A stretch of 64,000 nucleotides of DNA from Nemopilema nomurai (taxonomy: Eukaryota; Cnidaria; Scyphozoa; Rhizostomeae; Rhizostomatidae): contig ML133366.1 of NCBI GenBank assembly GCA_003864495.1, positions 1,898,871 through 1,962,870 on the forward strand. The letters are read 5' to 3'. Under the pieces are notes generated by a model. That model worked only from the letters and a program-made list of their open reading frames with translations, searched no databases and had not been told where the DNA came from. Shown here piece after piece: positions 1-16,012 of this stretch; the first letter of the stretch is position 1; every line of letters starts with the position of its first letter. The translations under genes and the position numbers were made by a program.

Positions 1-3000
1 AGACTGAATAGCAATACTTTTGATCCCAGTCATTTTTCATCAAAAAGTGTAACCCCGGACCTATCAAAAAAGTCAAAAAATCTATGAAATCAAAAAAATT
101 TTTTTCCTCAAAACCAACTGAATCATTCATAAATCAAATGTAAATAGTCTTAACCCACCAGAATGAGTTACAGACTGAATAGCAATACTTTTGATCCCAG
201 TCATTTTTCATCAAAAAGTGTACCCGGACCTGTCAAAAAAGTCAAAAAATCTATGAAATAAAAAAAATTTTTTCCCTCAAAACCAACTGAATCATTCATA
301 AATCAAATGTAAATAGTCTTACAACCCACCAGAATGAGTTACAGACTGAATAGCAATACTTTTGATCCCAGTCATTTTTCATCAAAAAGTGTAACCCCGG
401 ACCTGTCAAAAAAGTCAAAAAATCTATGAAATCAAAAAAAATTTTTTCTCAAAACCAACTGAATCATTCATAAATCAAATGTAAATAGTCTTACAACACC
501 AGAATGAGTTACAGACTGAATAGCAATACTTTTGATCCCAGTCATTTTTCATCAAAAAGTGTAACCCGGACCTGTCAAAAAAGTCAAAAAATCTATGAAT
601 AAAAAAAAATTTTTTCCCTCAAAACCAACTGAATCTTCATAAATCAAATGTAAATAGTCTTACAACCACCAGAATGAGTTACAGACTGAATAGCAATACT
701 TTTGATCCCAGTCATTTTTCATCAAAAAGTGTAACCCCGGACCTATCAAAAAAGTCAAAAAATCTATGAAATCAAAAAAATTTTTTTTCTCAAAACCAAC
801 TGAATCTTCATAAATCAAATGTAAATAGTCTTACAACCCACCAGAATGAGTTACAGACTGAATAGCAATACTTTTGATCCCAGTCATTTTTCATCAAAAA
901 GTGTAACCCCGGACCTGTCAAAAAAGTCAAAAAATCTATGAAATCAAAAAAAATTTTTCCTCAAAACCAACTGAATCTTCTAAATCAAATGTAAATAGTC
1001 TTACAACCCACCAGAATGAGTTACAGACTGAATAGCAATACTTTTGATCCCAGTCATTTTTCATCAAAAAGTGTAACCCCGGACCTATCAAAAAAGTCAA
1101 AAAATCTATGAAATCAAAAAAAATTTTTTTCCTCAAAACCAACTGAATCTTCATAAATCAAATGTAAATAGTCTTACAACCCACCAGAATGAGTTACAGA
1201 CTGAATAGCAATACTTTTGATCCCAGTCATTTTTCATCAAAAAGTGTAACCCGGACCTGTCAAAAAAGTCAAAAAATCTATGAAAAAAAAAAATTTTTTC
1301 CTCAAAACCAACTGAATCATTCATAAATCAAATGTAAATAGTCTTACAACCCACCAGAATGAGTTACAGACTGAATAGCAATACTTTTGATCCCAGTCAT
1401 TTTTCATCAAAAAGTGTAACCCCGGACCTGTCAAAAAAGTCAAAAAATCTATGAAATCAAAAAAAAATTTTTTCCTCAAAACCAACTGAATCATTCATAA
1501 ATCAAATGTAAATAGTCTTACAACCCACCAGAATGAGTTACAGACTGAATAGCAATACTTTTGATCCCAGTCATTTTTCATCAAAAAGTGTAACCCCGGA
1601 CCTGTCAAAAAAGTCAAAAAATCTATGAAATCAAAAAAAATTTTTTCCCTCAAAACCAACTGAATCATTCATAAATCAAATGTAAATAGTCTTACAACCC
1701 ACCAGAATGAGTTACAGACTGAATAGCAATACTTTTGATCCCAGTCATTTTTCATCAAAAAGTGTAACCCGGACCTGTCAAAAAAGTCAAAAAATCTATG
1801 AAATCAAAAAAAAATTTTTTCCTCAAAACCAACTGAATCTTTCATAAATCAAATGTAAATAGTCTTACAACCCACCAGAATGAGTTACAGACTGAATAGC
1901 AATACTTTTGATCCCAGTCATTTTTCATCAAAAAGTGTAACCCCGGACCTGTCAAAAAAGTCAAAAAATCTATGAAATCAAAAAAAATTTTTTCCTCAAA
2001 ACCAACTGAATCCTTCATAAATCAAATGTAAATAGTCTTACAACCCACCAGAATGAGTTACAGACTGAATAGCAATACTTTTGATCCCAGTCATTTTTCA
2101 TCAAAAAGTGTAACCCCGGACCTATCAAAAAAGTCAAAAAATCTATGAAATCAAAAAAATTTTTTTCCTCAAAACCAACTGAATTTCATAAATCAAATGT
2201 AAATAGTCTTACAACCCACCAGAATGAGTTACAGACTGAATAGCAATACTTTTGATCCCAGTCATTTTTCATCAAAAAGTGTAACCCCGGACCTATCAAA
2301 AAAGTCAAAAAATCTATGAAATAAAAAAAAATTTTTTCCTCAAAACCAACTGAATCTTCTAAATCAAATGTAAATAGTCTTACAACCCACCAGAATGAGT
2401 TACAGACTGAATAGCAATACTTTTGATCCCAGTCATTTTTCATCAAAAAGTGTAACCCCGGACCTGTCAAAAAAGTCAAAAAATCTATGAAATAAAAAAA
2501 TTTTTTCCTCAAAACCAACTGAATCTTCATAAATCAAATGTAAATAGTCTTACAACCCAAGAATGAGTTACAGACTGAATAGCAATACTTTTGATCCCAG
2601 TCATTTTTCATCAAAAAGTGTAACCCGGACCTATCAAAAAAGTCAAAAAATCTATGAAATCAAAAAAAATTTTTTCCTCAAAACCAACTGAATCTTCATA
2701 AATCAAATGTAAATAGTCTTACAACCCACCAGAATGAGTTACAGACTGAATAGCAATACTTTTGATCCCAGTCATTTTTCATCAAAAAGTGTAACCCGGA
2801 CCTGTCAAAAAAGTCAAAAAATCTATGAAATCAAAAAAAATTTTTTCCTCAAAACCAACTGAATTTCATAAATCAAATGTAAATAGTCTTACAACCCACC
2901 AGAATGAGTTACAGACTGAATAGCAATACTTTTGATCCCAGTCATTTTTCATCAAAAAGTGTACCCCGGACCTGTCAAAAAAGTCAAAAAATCTATGAAA

Positions 3001-5652
3001 TAAAAAAAAATTTTTTCCTCAAAACCAACTGAATCTTCATAAATCAAATGTAAATAGTCTTACAACCCACCAGAATGAGTTACAGACTGAATAGCAATAC
3101 TTTTGATCCCAGTCATTTTTCATCAAAAAGTGTAACCCCGGACCTATCAAAAAAGTCAAAAAATCTATGAAATCAAAAAAATTTTTTCCTCAAAACCAAC
3201 TGAATCTTCATAAATCAAATGTAAATAGTCTTACAACCCACCAGAATGAGTTACAGACTGAATAGCAATACTTTTGATCCCAGTCATTTTTCATCAAAAA
3301 GTGTAACCCCGGACCTGTCAAAAAAGTCAAAAAATCTATGAAATCAAAAAAAATTTTTTCTCAAAACCAACTGAATCTTCATAAATCAAATGTAAATAGT
3401 CTTACAACCCACCAGAATGAGTTACAGACTGAATAGCAATACTTTTGATCCCAGTCATTTTTCATCAAAAAGTGTAACCCCGGACCTGTCAAAAAAGTCA
3501 AAAAATCTATGAAATAAAAAAAATTTTTTCCTCAAAACCAACTGAATCTTCATAAATCAAATGTAAATAGTCTTACAACCCACCAGAATGAGTTACAGAC
3601 TGAATAGCAATACTTTTGATCCCAGTCATTTTTCATCAAAAAGTGTAACCCCGGACCTGTCAAAAAAGTCAAAAAATCTATGAAATCAAAAAAAATTTTT
3701 CCTCAAAACCAACTGAATCTTCATAAATCAAATGTAAATAGTCTTACAACCCACCAGAATGAGTTACAGACTGAATAGCAATACTTTTGATCCCAGTCAT
3801 TTTTCATCAAAAAGTGTAACCCCGGACCTATCAAAAAAGTCAAAAAATCTATGAAATCAAAAAAAATTTTTTTCCTCAAAACCAACTGAATCATTCATAA
3901 ATCAAATGTAAATAGTCTTACAACCCACCAGAATGAGTTACAGACTGAATAGCAATACTTTTGATCCCAGTCATTTTTCATCAAAAAGTGTAACCCCGGA
4001 CCTGTCAAAAAAGTCAAAAAATCTATGAAATCAAAAAAATTTTTTTCTCAAAACCAACTGAATCTTCATAAATCAAATGTAAATAGTCACAACACCAGAA
4101 TGAGTTACAGACTGAATAGCAATACTTTTGATCCCAGTCATTTTTCATCAAAAAGTGTAACCCCGGACCTGTCAAAAAAGTCAAAAAATCTATGAAATAA
4201 AAAAAAATTTTTTTCCTCAAAACCAACTGAATCTTCATAAATCAAATGTAAATAGTCTTACAACCCACCAGAATGAGTTACAGACTGAATAGCAATACTT
4301 TTGATCCCAGTCATTTTTCATCAAAAAGTGTAACCCCGGACCTGTCAAAAAAGTCAAAAAATCTATGAAATCAAAAAAAATTTTTTCCTCAAAACCAACT
4401 GAATCATTCATAAATCAAATGTAAATAGTCTTACAACCCACCAGAATGAGTTACAGACTGAATAGCAATACTTTTGATCCCAGTCATTTTTCATCAAAAA
4501 GTGTAACCCCGGACCTATCAAAAAAGTCAAAAAATCTATGAAATCAAAAAAAATTTTTTCCTCAAAACCAACTGAATTTCATATCAAATGTAAATAGTCT
4601 TACAACCCACCAGAATGAGTTACAGACTGAATAGCAATACTTTTGATCCCAGTCATTTTTCATCAAAAAGTGTAACCCGGACCTGTCAAAAAAGTCAAAA
4701 AATCTATGAAATCAAAAAAAATTTTTTCCTCAAAACCAACTGAATCATTCATAAATCAAATGTAAATAGTCTTACAACCCACCAGAATGAGTTACAGACT
4801 GAATAGCAATACTTTTGATCCCAGTCATTTTTCATCAAAAAGTGTAACCCCGGACCTATCAAAAAAGTCAAAAAATCTATGAAATCAAAAAAAATTTTTT
4901 CTCAAAACCAACTGAATTTCATAAATCAAATGTAAATAGTCTTACAACCCACCAGAATGAGTTACAGACTGAATAGCAATACTTTTGATCCCAGTCATTT
5001 TTCATCAAAAAGTGTAACCCCGGACCTGTCAAAAAAGTCAAAAAATCTATGAAATAAAAAAAAATTTTTTTCCTCAAAACCAACTGGATCTTCATAAATC
5101 AAATGTAAATAGTCTTACAACACCAGAATGAGTTACAGACTGAATAGCAATACTTTTGATCCCAGTCATTTTTCATCAAAAAGTGTAACCCCGGACCTGT
5201 CAAAAAAGTCAAAAAATCTATGAAATCAAAAAAAATTTTTTCCTCAAAACCAACTGAATCTTCATAAATCAAATGTAAATAGTCTTACAACCCACCAGAA
5301 TGAGTTACAGACTGAATAGCAATACTTTTGATCCCAGTCATTTTTCATCAAAAAGTGTAACCCCGGACCTATCAAAAAAGTCAAAAAATCTATGAAATCA
5401 AAAAAATTTTTTTCCTCAAAACCAACTGAATCCTTCATAAATCAAATGTAAATAGTCTTACAACCCACCAGAATGAGTTACAGACTGAATAGCAATACTT
5501 TTGATCCCAGTCATTTTTCATCAAAAAGTGTAACCCCGGACCTGTCAAAAAAGTCAAAAAATCTATGAAATCAAAAAAAATTTTTTCCTCAAAACCAACT
5601 GAATCTTCATAAATCAAATGTAAATAGTCTTACAACCCACCAGAATGAGTTA

Positions 5653-5751
5653 CAGACTGAATAGCAATACTTTTGATCCCAGTCATTTTTCATCAAAAAG
5701 TGTAACCCCGGACGTATCAAAAAAGTCTTGCAACTGACCAGAATGAGTTAC
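5653..5751. repeat. Deleted satellite monomer (99 bp)
   Basis: This monomer lacks about 73 bp. The sequence passes directly from the first AGTC (in AAAAAAGTC) to what follows the second AGTC (in AAATAGTC) of the normal unit. The shared AGTC at the junction points to deletion by microhomology or unequal exchange within one monomer. One base after the junction also differs (TTGCAAC for TTACAAC). Confidence 0.85.
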
Positions 5752-8700
5752 AGACTGAATAGCAATACTTTTGATCCCAGTCATTTTTCATCAAAAAGTG
5801 TAACCCCGGACCTGTCAAAAAAGTCAAAAAATCTATGAAATAAAAAAAAATTTTTTCCTCAAAACCAACTGAATCTTCATAAATCAAATGTAAATAGTCT
5901 TACAACCCACCAGAATGAGTTACAGACTGAATAGCAATACTTTTGATCCCAGTCATTTTTCATCAAAAAGTGTAACCCCGGACCTATCAAAAAAGTCAAA
6001 AAATCTATGAAATCAAAAAAAATTTTTCCTCAAAACCAACTGAATCTTCATAAATCAAATGTAAATAGTCTTACAACCCACCAGAATGAGTTACAGACTG
6101 AATAGCAATACTTTTGATCCCAGTCATTTTTCATCAAAAAGTGTAACCCCGGACCTATCAAAAAAGTCAAAAAATCTATGAAATCAAAAAAAATTTTTTC
6201 TCTCAAAACCAACTGAATTTCATAAATCAAATGTAAATAGTCTTACAACCCACCAGAATGAGTTACAGACTGAATAGCAATACTTTTGATCCCAGTCATT
6301 TTTCATCAAAAAGTGTGCCCGGACCTGTCAAAAAAGTCAAAAAATCTATAAAATAAAAAAAATTTTTTCCTCAAAACCAACTGAATCTTCTAAATCAAAT
6401 GTAAATAGTCTTACAACCCACCAGAATGAGTTACAGACTGAATAGCAATACTTTTGATCCCAGTCATTTTTCATCAAAAAGTGTAACCCCGGACCTGTCA
6501 AAAAAGTCAAAAAATCTATGAAATCAAAAAAATTTTTTCCCTCAAAACCAACTGAATCTTCATAAATCAAATGTAAATAGTCTTACAACCCACCAGAATG
6601 AGTTACAGACTGAATAGCAATACTTTTGATCCCAGTCATTTTTCATCAAAAAGTGTAACCCCGGACCTGTCAAAAAAGTCAAAAAATCTATGAAATCAAA
6701 AAAAATTTTTCCTCAAAACCAACTGAATCTTCATAAATCAAATGTAAATAGTCTTACAACCCACCAGAATGAGTTACAGACTGAATAGCAATACTTTTGA
6801 TCCCATCATTTTCATCAAAAAGTGTAACCCCGGACCTCAAAAAAGTCAAAAAATCTATGAAATCAAAAAATTTTTTTCCTCAAAACCAACTGAATCCTTC
6901 ATAAATCAAATGTAAATAGTCTTACAACCACCAGAATGAGTTACAGACTGAATAGCAATACTTTTGATCCCAGTCATTTTTCATCAAAAAGTGTAACCCG
7001 GACCTGTCAAAAAAGTCAAAAAATCTATGAAATCAAAAAATTTTTTTTCCTCAAAACCAACTGAATCCTTCATAAATCAAATGTAAATAGTCTTACAACC
7101 CACCAGAATGAGTTACAGACTGAATAGCAATACTTTTGATCCCAGTCATTTTTCATCAAAAAGTGTAACCCCGGACCTGTCAAAAAAGTCAAAAAATCTA
7201 TGAAATCAAAAAAAAATTTTTTTCTCAAAACCAACTGAATCTTCATAAATCAAATGTAAATAGTCTTACAACCCACCAGAATGAGTTACAGACTGAATAG
7301 CAATACTTTTGATCCCAGTCATTTTTCATCAAAAAGTGTAACCCGGACCTATCAAAAAAGTCAAAAAATCTATGAAATCAAAAAAAATTTTTTTCCTCAA
7401 AACCAACTGAATCATTCATAAATCAAATGTAAATAGTCTTACAACCCACCAGAATGAGTTACAGACTGAATAGCAATACTTTTGATCCCAGTCATTTTTC
7501 ATCAAAAAGTGTAACCCGGACCTGTCAAAAAAGTCAAAAAATCTATGAAATCAAAAAAAATTTTTTCCTCAAAACCAACTGAATCTTCATAAATCAAATG
7601 TAAATAGTCTTACAACCCACCAGAATGAGTTACAGACTGAATAGCAATACTTTTGATCCCAGTCATTTTTCATCAAAAAGTGTAACCCGGACCTATCAAA
7701 AAAGTCAAAAAATCTATGAAATCAAAAAAAATTTTTTCCTCAAAACCAACTGAATCTTCATAAATCAAATGTAAATAGTCTTACAACCCACCAGAATGAG
7801 TTTACAGACTGAATAGCAATACTTTTGATCCCAGTCATTTTTCATCAAAAAGTGTAACCCCGGACCTGTCAAAAAAGTCAAAAAATCTATGAAATCAAAA
7901 AAAATTTTTCCTCAAAACCAACTGAATCCATAAATCAAATGTAAATAGTCTTACAACCCACCAGAATGAGTTACAGACTGAATAGCAATACTTTTGATCC
8001 CAGTCATTTTTCATCAAAAAGTGTAACCCCGGACCTATCAAAAAAGTCAAAAAATCTATGAAATCAAAAAAAATTTTTCTCAAAACCAACTGAATCATTC
8101 ATAAATCAAATGTAAATAGTCTTACAACCCACCAGAATGAGTTACAGACTGAATAGCAATACTTTTGATCCCAGTCATTTTTCATCAAAAAGTGTAACCC
8201 CGGACCTATCAAAAAAGTCAAAAAATCTATGAAATCAAAAAAAATTTTTTCCTCAAAACCAACTGAATCTTCATAAATCAAATGTAAATAGTCTTACAAC
8301 CCACCAGAATGAGTTACAGACTGAATAGCAATACTTTTGATCCCAGTCATTTTTCATCAAAAAGTGTAACCCGGACCTGTCAAAAAAGTCAAAAAATCTA
8401 TGAAATCAAAAAAAATTTTTCCTCAAAACCAACTGAATCATTCATAAATCAAATGTAAATAGTCTTACAACCCACCAGAATGAGTTACAGACTGAATAGC
8501 AATACTTTTGATCCCAGTCATTTTTCATCAAAAAGTGTAACCCCGGACCTGTCAAAAAAGTCAAAAAATCTTTGAAATCAAACAAAATTTTTTTCCTCAA
8601 AACCAACTGAATCATTCATAAATCAAATGTAAATAGTCTTACAACCCACCAGAATGAGTTACAGACTGAATAGCAATACTTTTGATCCCAGTCATTTTTC

Positions 8701-11700
8701 ATCAAAAAGTGTAACCCGGACCTGTCAAAAAAGTCAAAAAATCTATGAAATCAAAAAAAATTTTCTCTCAAAACCAACTGAATCCTTCATAAATCAAATG
8801 TAAATAGTCTTACAACTCCCCAGAATGAGTTACAGACTGAATAGCAATACTTTTGATCCCAGTCATTTTTCATCAAAAAGTGTAACCCCGGACCTGTCAA
8901 AAAAGTCAAAAAATCTATGAAATCAAAAAAATTTTTTTCAAAACCAACTGAATCTTCATAAATCAAATGTAAATAGTCTTACAACCACCAGAATGAGTTA
9001 CAGACTGAATAGCAATACTTTTGATCCCAGTCATTTTTCATCAAAAAGTGTAACCCCGGACCTGTCAAAAAAGTCAAAAAATCTATGAAATCAAAAAAAA
9101 TTTTTTTCCTCAAAACCAACTGAATCATTCATAAATCAAATGTAAATAGTCTTACAACACCAGAATGAGTTACAGACTGAATAGCAATACTTTTGATCCC
9201 AGTCATTTTTCATCAAAAGTGTAACCCCGGACCTGTCAAAAAAGTCAAAAAATCTATGAAATCAAAAAAAATTTTTTCCTCAAAACCAACTGAATCATTC
9301 ATAAATCAAATGTAAATAGTCTTACAACCCACCAGAATGAGTTACAGACTGAATAGCAATACTTTTGATCCCAGTCATTTTTCATCAAAAAGTGTAACCC
9401 CGGACCTGTCAAAAAAGTCAAAAAATCTATGAAATCAAAAAAATTTTTTCCTCAAAACCAACTGAATCATTCATAAATCAAATGTAAATAGTCTTACAAC
9501 CCACCAGAATGAGTTACAGACTGAATAGCAATACTTTTGATCCCAGTCATTTTTCATCAAAAAGTGTAACCCGGACCTGTCAAAAAAGTCAAAAAATCTA
9601 TGAAATCAAAAAAAATTTTTTCCTCAAAACCAACTGAATCATTCATAAATCAAATGTAAATAGTCTTACAACCCACCAGAATGAGTTACAGACTGAATAG
9701 CAATACTTTTGATCCCAGTCATTTTTCATCAAAAAGTGTAACCCGGACCTGTCAAAAAAGTCAAAAAATCTATGAAATCAAAAAAAATTTTTTCCTCAAA
9801 ACCAACTGAATCATTCATAAATCAAATGTAAATAGTCTTACAACACCAGAATGAGTTACAGACTGAATAGCAATACTTTTGATCCCAGTCATTTTTCATC
9901 AAAAAGTGTAACCCCGGACCTATCAAAAAAGTCAAAAAATCTATGAAATCAAAAAAAAATTTTTTCCTCAAAACCAACTGAATCATTCATAAATCAAATG
10001 TAAATAGTCTTACAACCCACCAGAATGAGTTACAGACTGAATAGCAATACTTTTGATCCCAGTCATTTTTCATCAAAAAGTGTAACCCCGGACCTGTCAA
10101 AAAAGTCAAAAAATCTATGAAATCAAAAAAAATTTTTTCCTCAAAACCAACTGAATCATTCATAAATCAAATGTAAATAGTCTTACAACCCACCAGAATG
10201 AGTTACAGACTGAATAGCAATACTTTTGATCCCAGTCATTTTTCATCAAAAAGTGTAACCCCGGACCTATCAAAAAAGTCAAAAAATCTATGAAATCAAA
10301 AAAATTTTTTTCCCTCAAAACCAACTGAATCATTCATAAATCAAATGTAAATAGTCTTACAACCCCAGAATGAGTTACAGACTGAATAGCAATACTTTTG
10401 ATCCCAGTCATTTTTCATCAAAAAGTGTAACCCGGACCTGTCAAAAAAGTCAAAAAATCTATGAAATCAAAAAAAATTTTTTCCTCAAAACCAACTGAAT
10501 CATTCATAAATCAAATGTAAATAGTCTTACAACCCACCAGAATGAGTTACAGACTGAATAGCAATACTTTTGATCCCAGTCATTTTTCATCAAAAAGTGT
10601 AACCCGGACCTGTCAAAAAAGTCAAAAAATCTATGAAATCAAAAAAAATTTTTTCCTCAAAACCAACTGAATCATTCATAAATCAAATGTAAATAGTCTT
10701 ACAACCCACCAGAATGAGTTACAGACTGAATAGCAATACTTTTGATCCCAGTCATTTTTCATCAAAAAGTGTAACCCCGGACCTGTCAAAAAAGTCAAAA
10801 AATCTATGAAATCAAAAAAAATTTTTCCTCAAAACCAACTGAATCATTCATAAATCAAATGTAAATAGTCTTACAACCCACCAGAATGAGTTACAGACTG
10901 AATAGCAATACTTTTGATCCCAGTCATTTTTCATCAAAAAGTGTAACCCCGGACCTGTCAAAAAAGTCAAAAAATCTATGAAATCAAAAAAAATTTTTTT
11001 CTCAAAACCAACTGAATCATTCATAAATCAAATGTAAATAGTCTTACAACACCAGAATGAGTTACAGACTGAATAGCAATACTTTTGATCCCAGTCATTT
11101 TTCATCAAAAAGTGTAACCCCGGACCTGTCAAAAAAGTCAAAAAATCTATGAAATCAAAAAAAATTTTTTCCTCAAAACCAACTGAATCATTCATAAATC
11201 AAATGTAAATAGTCTTACAACCCCAGAATGAGTTACAGACTGAATAGCAATACTTTTGATCCAGTCATTTTTCATCAAAAAGTGTAACCCGGACCTATCA
11301 AAAAAGTCAAAAAATCTATGAAATCAAAAAAAATTTTTTCCCTCAAAACCAACTGAATCATTCATAAATCAAATGTAAATAGTCTTACAACCCACCAGAA
11401 TGAGTTACAGACTGAATAGCAATACTTTTGATCCCAGTCATTTTTCATCAAAAAGTGTAACCCCGGACCTATCAAAAAAGTCAAAAAATCTATGAAATCA
11501 AAAAAAAATTTTTTCCTCAAAACCAACTGAATCATTCATAAATCAAATGTAAATAGTCTTACAACCCACCAGAATGAGTTACAGACTGAATAGCAATACT
11601 TTTGATCCCAGTCATTTTTCATCAAAAAGTGTAACCCCGGACCTATCAAAAAAGTCAAAAAATCTATGAAATCAAAAAAAATTTTTTTCCTCAAAACCAA

Positions 11701-14700
11701 CTGAATCTTCATAAATCAAATGTAAATAGTCTTACAACCCACCAGAATGAGTTACAGACTGAATAGCAATACTTTTGATCCCAGTCATTTTTCATCAAAA
11801 AGTGTAACCCCGGACCTGTCAAAAAAGTCAAAAAATCTATGAAATCAAAAAAATTTTTTCCTCAAAACCAACTGAATCATTCATAAATCAAATGTAAATA
11901 GTCTTACAACCCACCAGAATGAGTTACAGACTGAATAGCAATACTTTTGATCCCAGTCATTTTTCATCAAAAAGTGTAACCCGGACCTGTCAAAAAAGTC
12001 AAAAAATCTATGAAATCAAAAAAAATTTTTTTCCTCAAAACCAACTGAATCCTTCATAAATCAAATGTAAATAGTCTTACAACCCACCAGAATGAGTTAC
12101 AGACTGAATAGCAATACTTTTGATCCCAGTCATTTTTCATCAAAAAGTGTAACCCCGGACCTGTCAAAAAAGTCAAAAAATCTATGAAATCAAAAAAAAT
12201 TTTTTCCCTCAAAACCAACTGAATCATTCATAAATCAAATGTAAATAGTCTTACAACCCACCAGAATGAGTTACAGACTGAATAGCAATACTTTTGATCC
12301 CAGTCATTTTTCATCAAAAAGTGTAACCCCGGACCTGTCAAAAAAGTCAAAAAATCTATGAAATCAAAAAAATTTTTTTCCCCTCAAAACCAACTGAATC
12401 TTCATAAATCAAATGTAAATAGTCTTACAACCCACCAGAATGAGTTACAGACTGAATAGCAATACTTTTGATCCCAGTCATTTTTCATCAAAAAGTGTAA
12501 CCCGGACCTGTCAAAAAAGTCAAAAAATCTATGAAATCAAAAAAAAATTTTTTCTCAAAACCAACTGAATCATTCATAAATCAAATGTAAATAGTCTTAC
12601 AACCCACCAGAATGAGTTACAGACTGAATAGCAATACTTTTGATCCCAGTCATTTTTCATCAAAAAGTGTAACCCGGACCTGTCAAAAAAGTCAAAAAAT
12701 CTATGAAATCAAAAAAAATTTTTTTCCTCAAAACCAACTGAATCATTCATAAATCAAATGTAAATAGTCTTACAACCCACAGAATGAGTTACAGACTGAA
12801 TAGCAATACTTTTGATCCCAGTCATTTTTCATCAAAAAGTGTAACCCGGACCTGTCAAAAAAGTCAAAAAATCTATGAAATCAAAAAAAATTTTTTTCCT
12901 CAAAACCAACTGAATCCTTCATAAATCAAATGTAAATAGTCTTACAACCCACCAGAATGAGTTACAGACTGAATAGCAATACTTTTGATCCCAGTCATTT
13001 TTCATCAAAAAGTGTAACCCCGGACCTGTCAAAAAAGTCAAAAAATCTATGAAATCAAAAAAAATTTTTTTCCTCAAAACCAACTGAATCATTCATAAAT
13101 CAAATGTAAATAGTCTTACAACCCACCAGAATGAGTTACAGACTGAATAGCAATACTTTTGATCCCAGTCATTTTTCATCAAAAAGTGTAACCCCGGACC
13201 TGTCAAAAAAGTCAAAAAATCTATGAAATCAAAAAAAATTTTTTCCTCAAAACCAACTGAATCATTCATAAATCAAATGTAAATAGTCTTACAACCACCA
13301 GAATGAGTTACAGACTGAATAGCAATACTTTTGATCCCAGTCATTTTTCATCAAAAAGTGTAACCCGGACCTATCAAAAAAGTCAAAAAATCTATGAAAT
13401 CAAAAAAAATTTTTTCCTCAAAACCAACTGAATCATTCATAAATCAAATGTAAATAGTCTTACAACCCACCAGAATGAGTTACAGACTGAATAGCAATAC
13501 TTTTGATCCCAGTCATTTTTCATCAAAAAGTGTAACCCCGGACCTGTCAAAAAAGTCAAAAAATCTATGAAATCAAAAAAAATTTTTTCCTCAAAACCAA
13601 CTGAATCATTCATAAATCAAATGTAAATAGTCTTACAACCCACCAGAATGAGTTACAGACTGAATAGCAATACTTTTGATCCCAGTCATTTTTCATCAAA
13701 AAGTGTAACCCCGGACCTGTCAAAAAAGTCAAAAAATCTATGAAATCAAAAAAAAATTTTTTCCCTCAAAACCAACTGAATCTTTCATAAATCAAATGTA
13801 AATAGTCTTACAACCCACCAGAATGAGTTACAGACTGAATAGCAATACTTTTGATCCCAGTCATTTTTCATCAAAAAGTGTAACCCCGGACCTGTCAAAA
13901 AAGTCAAAAAATCTATGAAATCAAAAAAAATTTTTTCCTCAAAACCAACTGAATCATTCATAAATCAAATGTAAATAGTCTTACAACCCACCAGAATGAG
14001 TTACAGACTGAATAGCAATACTTTTGATCCCAGTCATTTTTCATCAAAAAGTGTAACCCCGGACCTATCAAAAAAGTCAAAAAATCTATGAAATCAAAAA
14101 AAATTTTTTCCTCAAAACCAACTGAATCTTCATAAATCAAATGTAAATAGTCTTACAACCCACCAGAATGAGTTACAGACTGAATAGCAATACTTTTGAT
14201 CCCAGTCATTTTTCATCAAAAAGTGTAACCCGGACCTGTCAAAAAAGTCAAAAAATCTATGAAATCAAAAAAAAATTTTTTTCTCAAAACCAACTGAATC
14301 ATTCATAAATCAAATGTAAATAGTCTTACAACCCACCAGAATGAGTTACAGACTGAATAGCAATACTTTTGATCCCAGTCATTTTTCATCAAAAAGTGTA
14401 ACCCCGGACCTGTCAAAAAAGTCAAAAAATCTATGAAATCAAAAAAAATTTTTTTCTCAAAACCAACTGAATCCTTCATAAATCAAATGTAAATAGTCTT
14501 ACAACCCACCAGAATGAGTTACAGACTGAATAGCAATACTTTTGATCCCAGTCATTTTTCATCAAAAAGTGTAACCCGGACCTGTCAAAAAAGTCAAAAA
14601 ATCTATGAAATCAAAAAAAATTTTTTCCTCAAAACCAACTGAATCTTCATAAATCAAATGTAAATAGTCTTACAACCCACCAGAATGAGTTACAGACTGA

Positions 14701-15897
14701 ATAGCAATACTTTTGATCCCAGTCATTTTTCATCAAAAAGTGTAACCCGGACCTGTCAAAAAAGTCAAAAAATCTATGAAATCAAAAAAAATTTTTTTCC
14801 TCAAAACCAACTGAATCTTCATAAATCAAATGTAAATAGTCTTACAACCCACCAGAATGAGTTACAGACTGAATAGCAATACTTTTGATCCCAGTCATTT
14901 TTCATCAAAAAGTGTAACCCCGGACCTGTCAAAAAAGTCAAAAAATCTATGAAATCAAAAAAAATTTTTTCCTCAAAACCAACTGAATCTTCATAAATCA
15001 AATGTAAATAGTCTTACAACCCACCAGAATGAGTTACAGACTGAATAGCAATACTTTTGATCCCAGTCATTTTTCATCAAAAAGTGTAACCCCGGACCTA
15101 TCAAAAAAGTCAAAAAATCTATGAAATCAAAAAAAATTTTTTCCTCAAAACCAACTGAATCTTCATAAATCAAATGTAAATAGTCTTACAACCCACCAGA
15201 ATGAGTTACAGACTGAATAGCAATACTTTTGATCCCAGTCATTTTTCATCAAAAAGTGTAACCCGGACCTGTCAAAAAAGTCAAAAAATCTATGAAATCA
15301 AAAAAAATTTTTTCCTCAAAACCAACTGAATCTTCATAAATCAAATGTAAATAGTCTTACAACCCACCAGAATGAGTTACAGACTGAATAGCAATACTTT
15401 TGATCCCAGTCATTTTTCATCAAAAAGTGTAACCCCGGACCTGTCAAAAAAGTCAAAAAATCTATGAAATCAAAAAAAATTTTTTCCTCAAAACCAACTG
15501 AATCCTTCATAAATCAAATGTAAATAGTCTTACAACCCACCAGAATGAGTTACAGACTGAATAGCAATACTTTTGATCCCAGTCATTTTTCATCAAAAAG
15601 TGTAACCCGGACCTCAAAAAAGTCAAAAAATCTATGAAATCAAAAAAAATTTTTTCCCTCAAAACCAACTGAATCATTCATAAATCAAATGTAAATAGTC
15701 TTACAACCCACCAGAATGAGTTACAGACTGAATAGCAATACTTTTGATCCCAGTCATTTTTCATCAAAAAGTGTAACCCCGGACCTGTCAAAAAAGTCAA
15801 AAAATCTATGAAATCAAAAAAAAATTTTTCCTCAAAACCAACTGAATCATTCATAAATCAAATGTAAATAGTCTTACAACCCACCAGAATGAGTTAC

Positions 15898-16012
15898 AGA
15901 CTGAATAGCAATACTTTTGATCCCAGTCATTTTTCATCAAAAAGTGTAACCCGGACCTATCAAAAAAGTCAAAAAATCTATGCAAAACTGAATCCAGAAT
16001 GAATAGTCTTAC
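15898..16012. repeat. Deleted and scrambled satellite monomer (115 bp)
   Basis: The unit is about 57 bp short. After AAAAATCTATG the A/T tract is replaced by a short mixture of pieces of the second half of the monomer (ACTGAATC, CCAGAATGA, ATAGTCTTACAG). This is a small local rearrangement inside an otherwise regular stretch. Confidence 0.8.
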
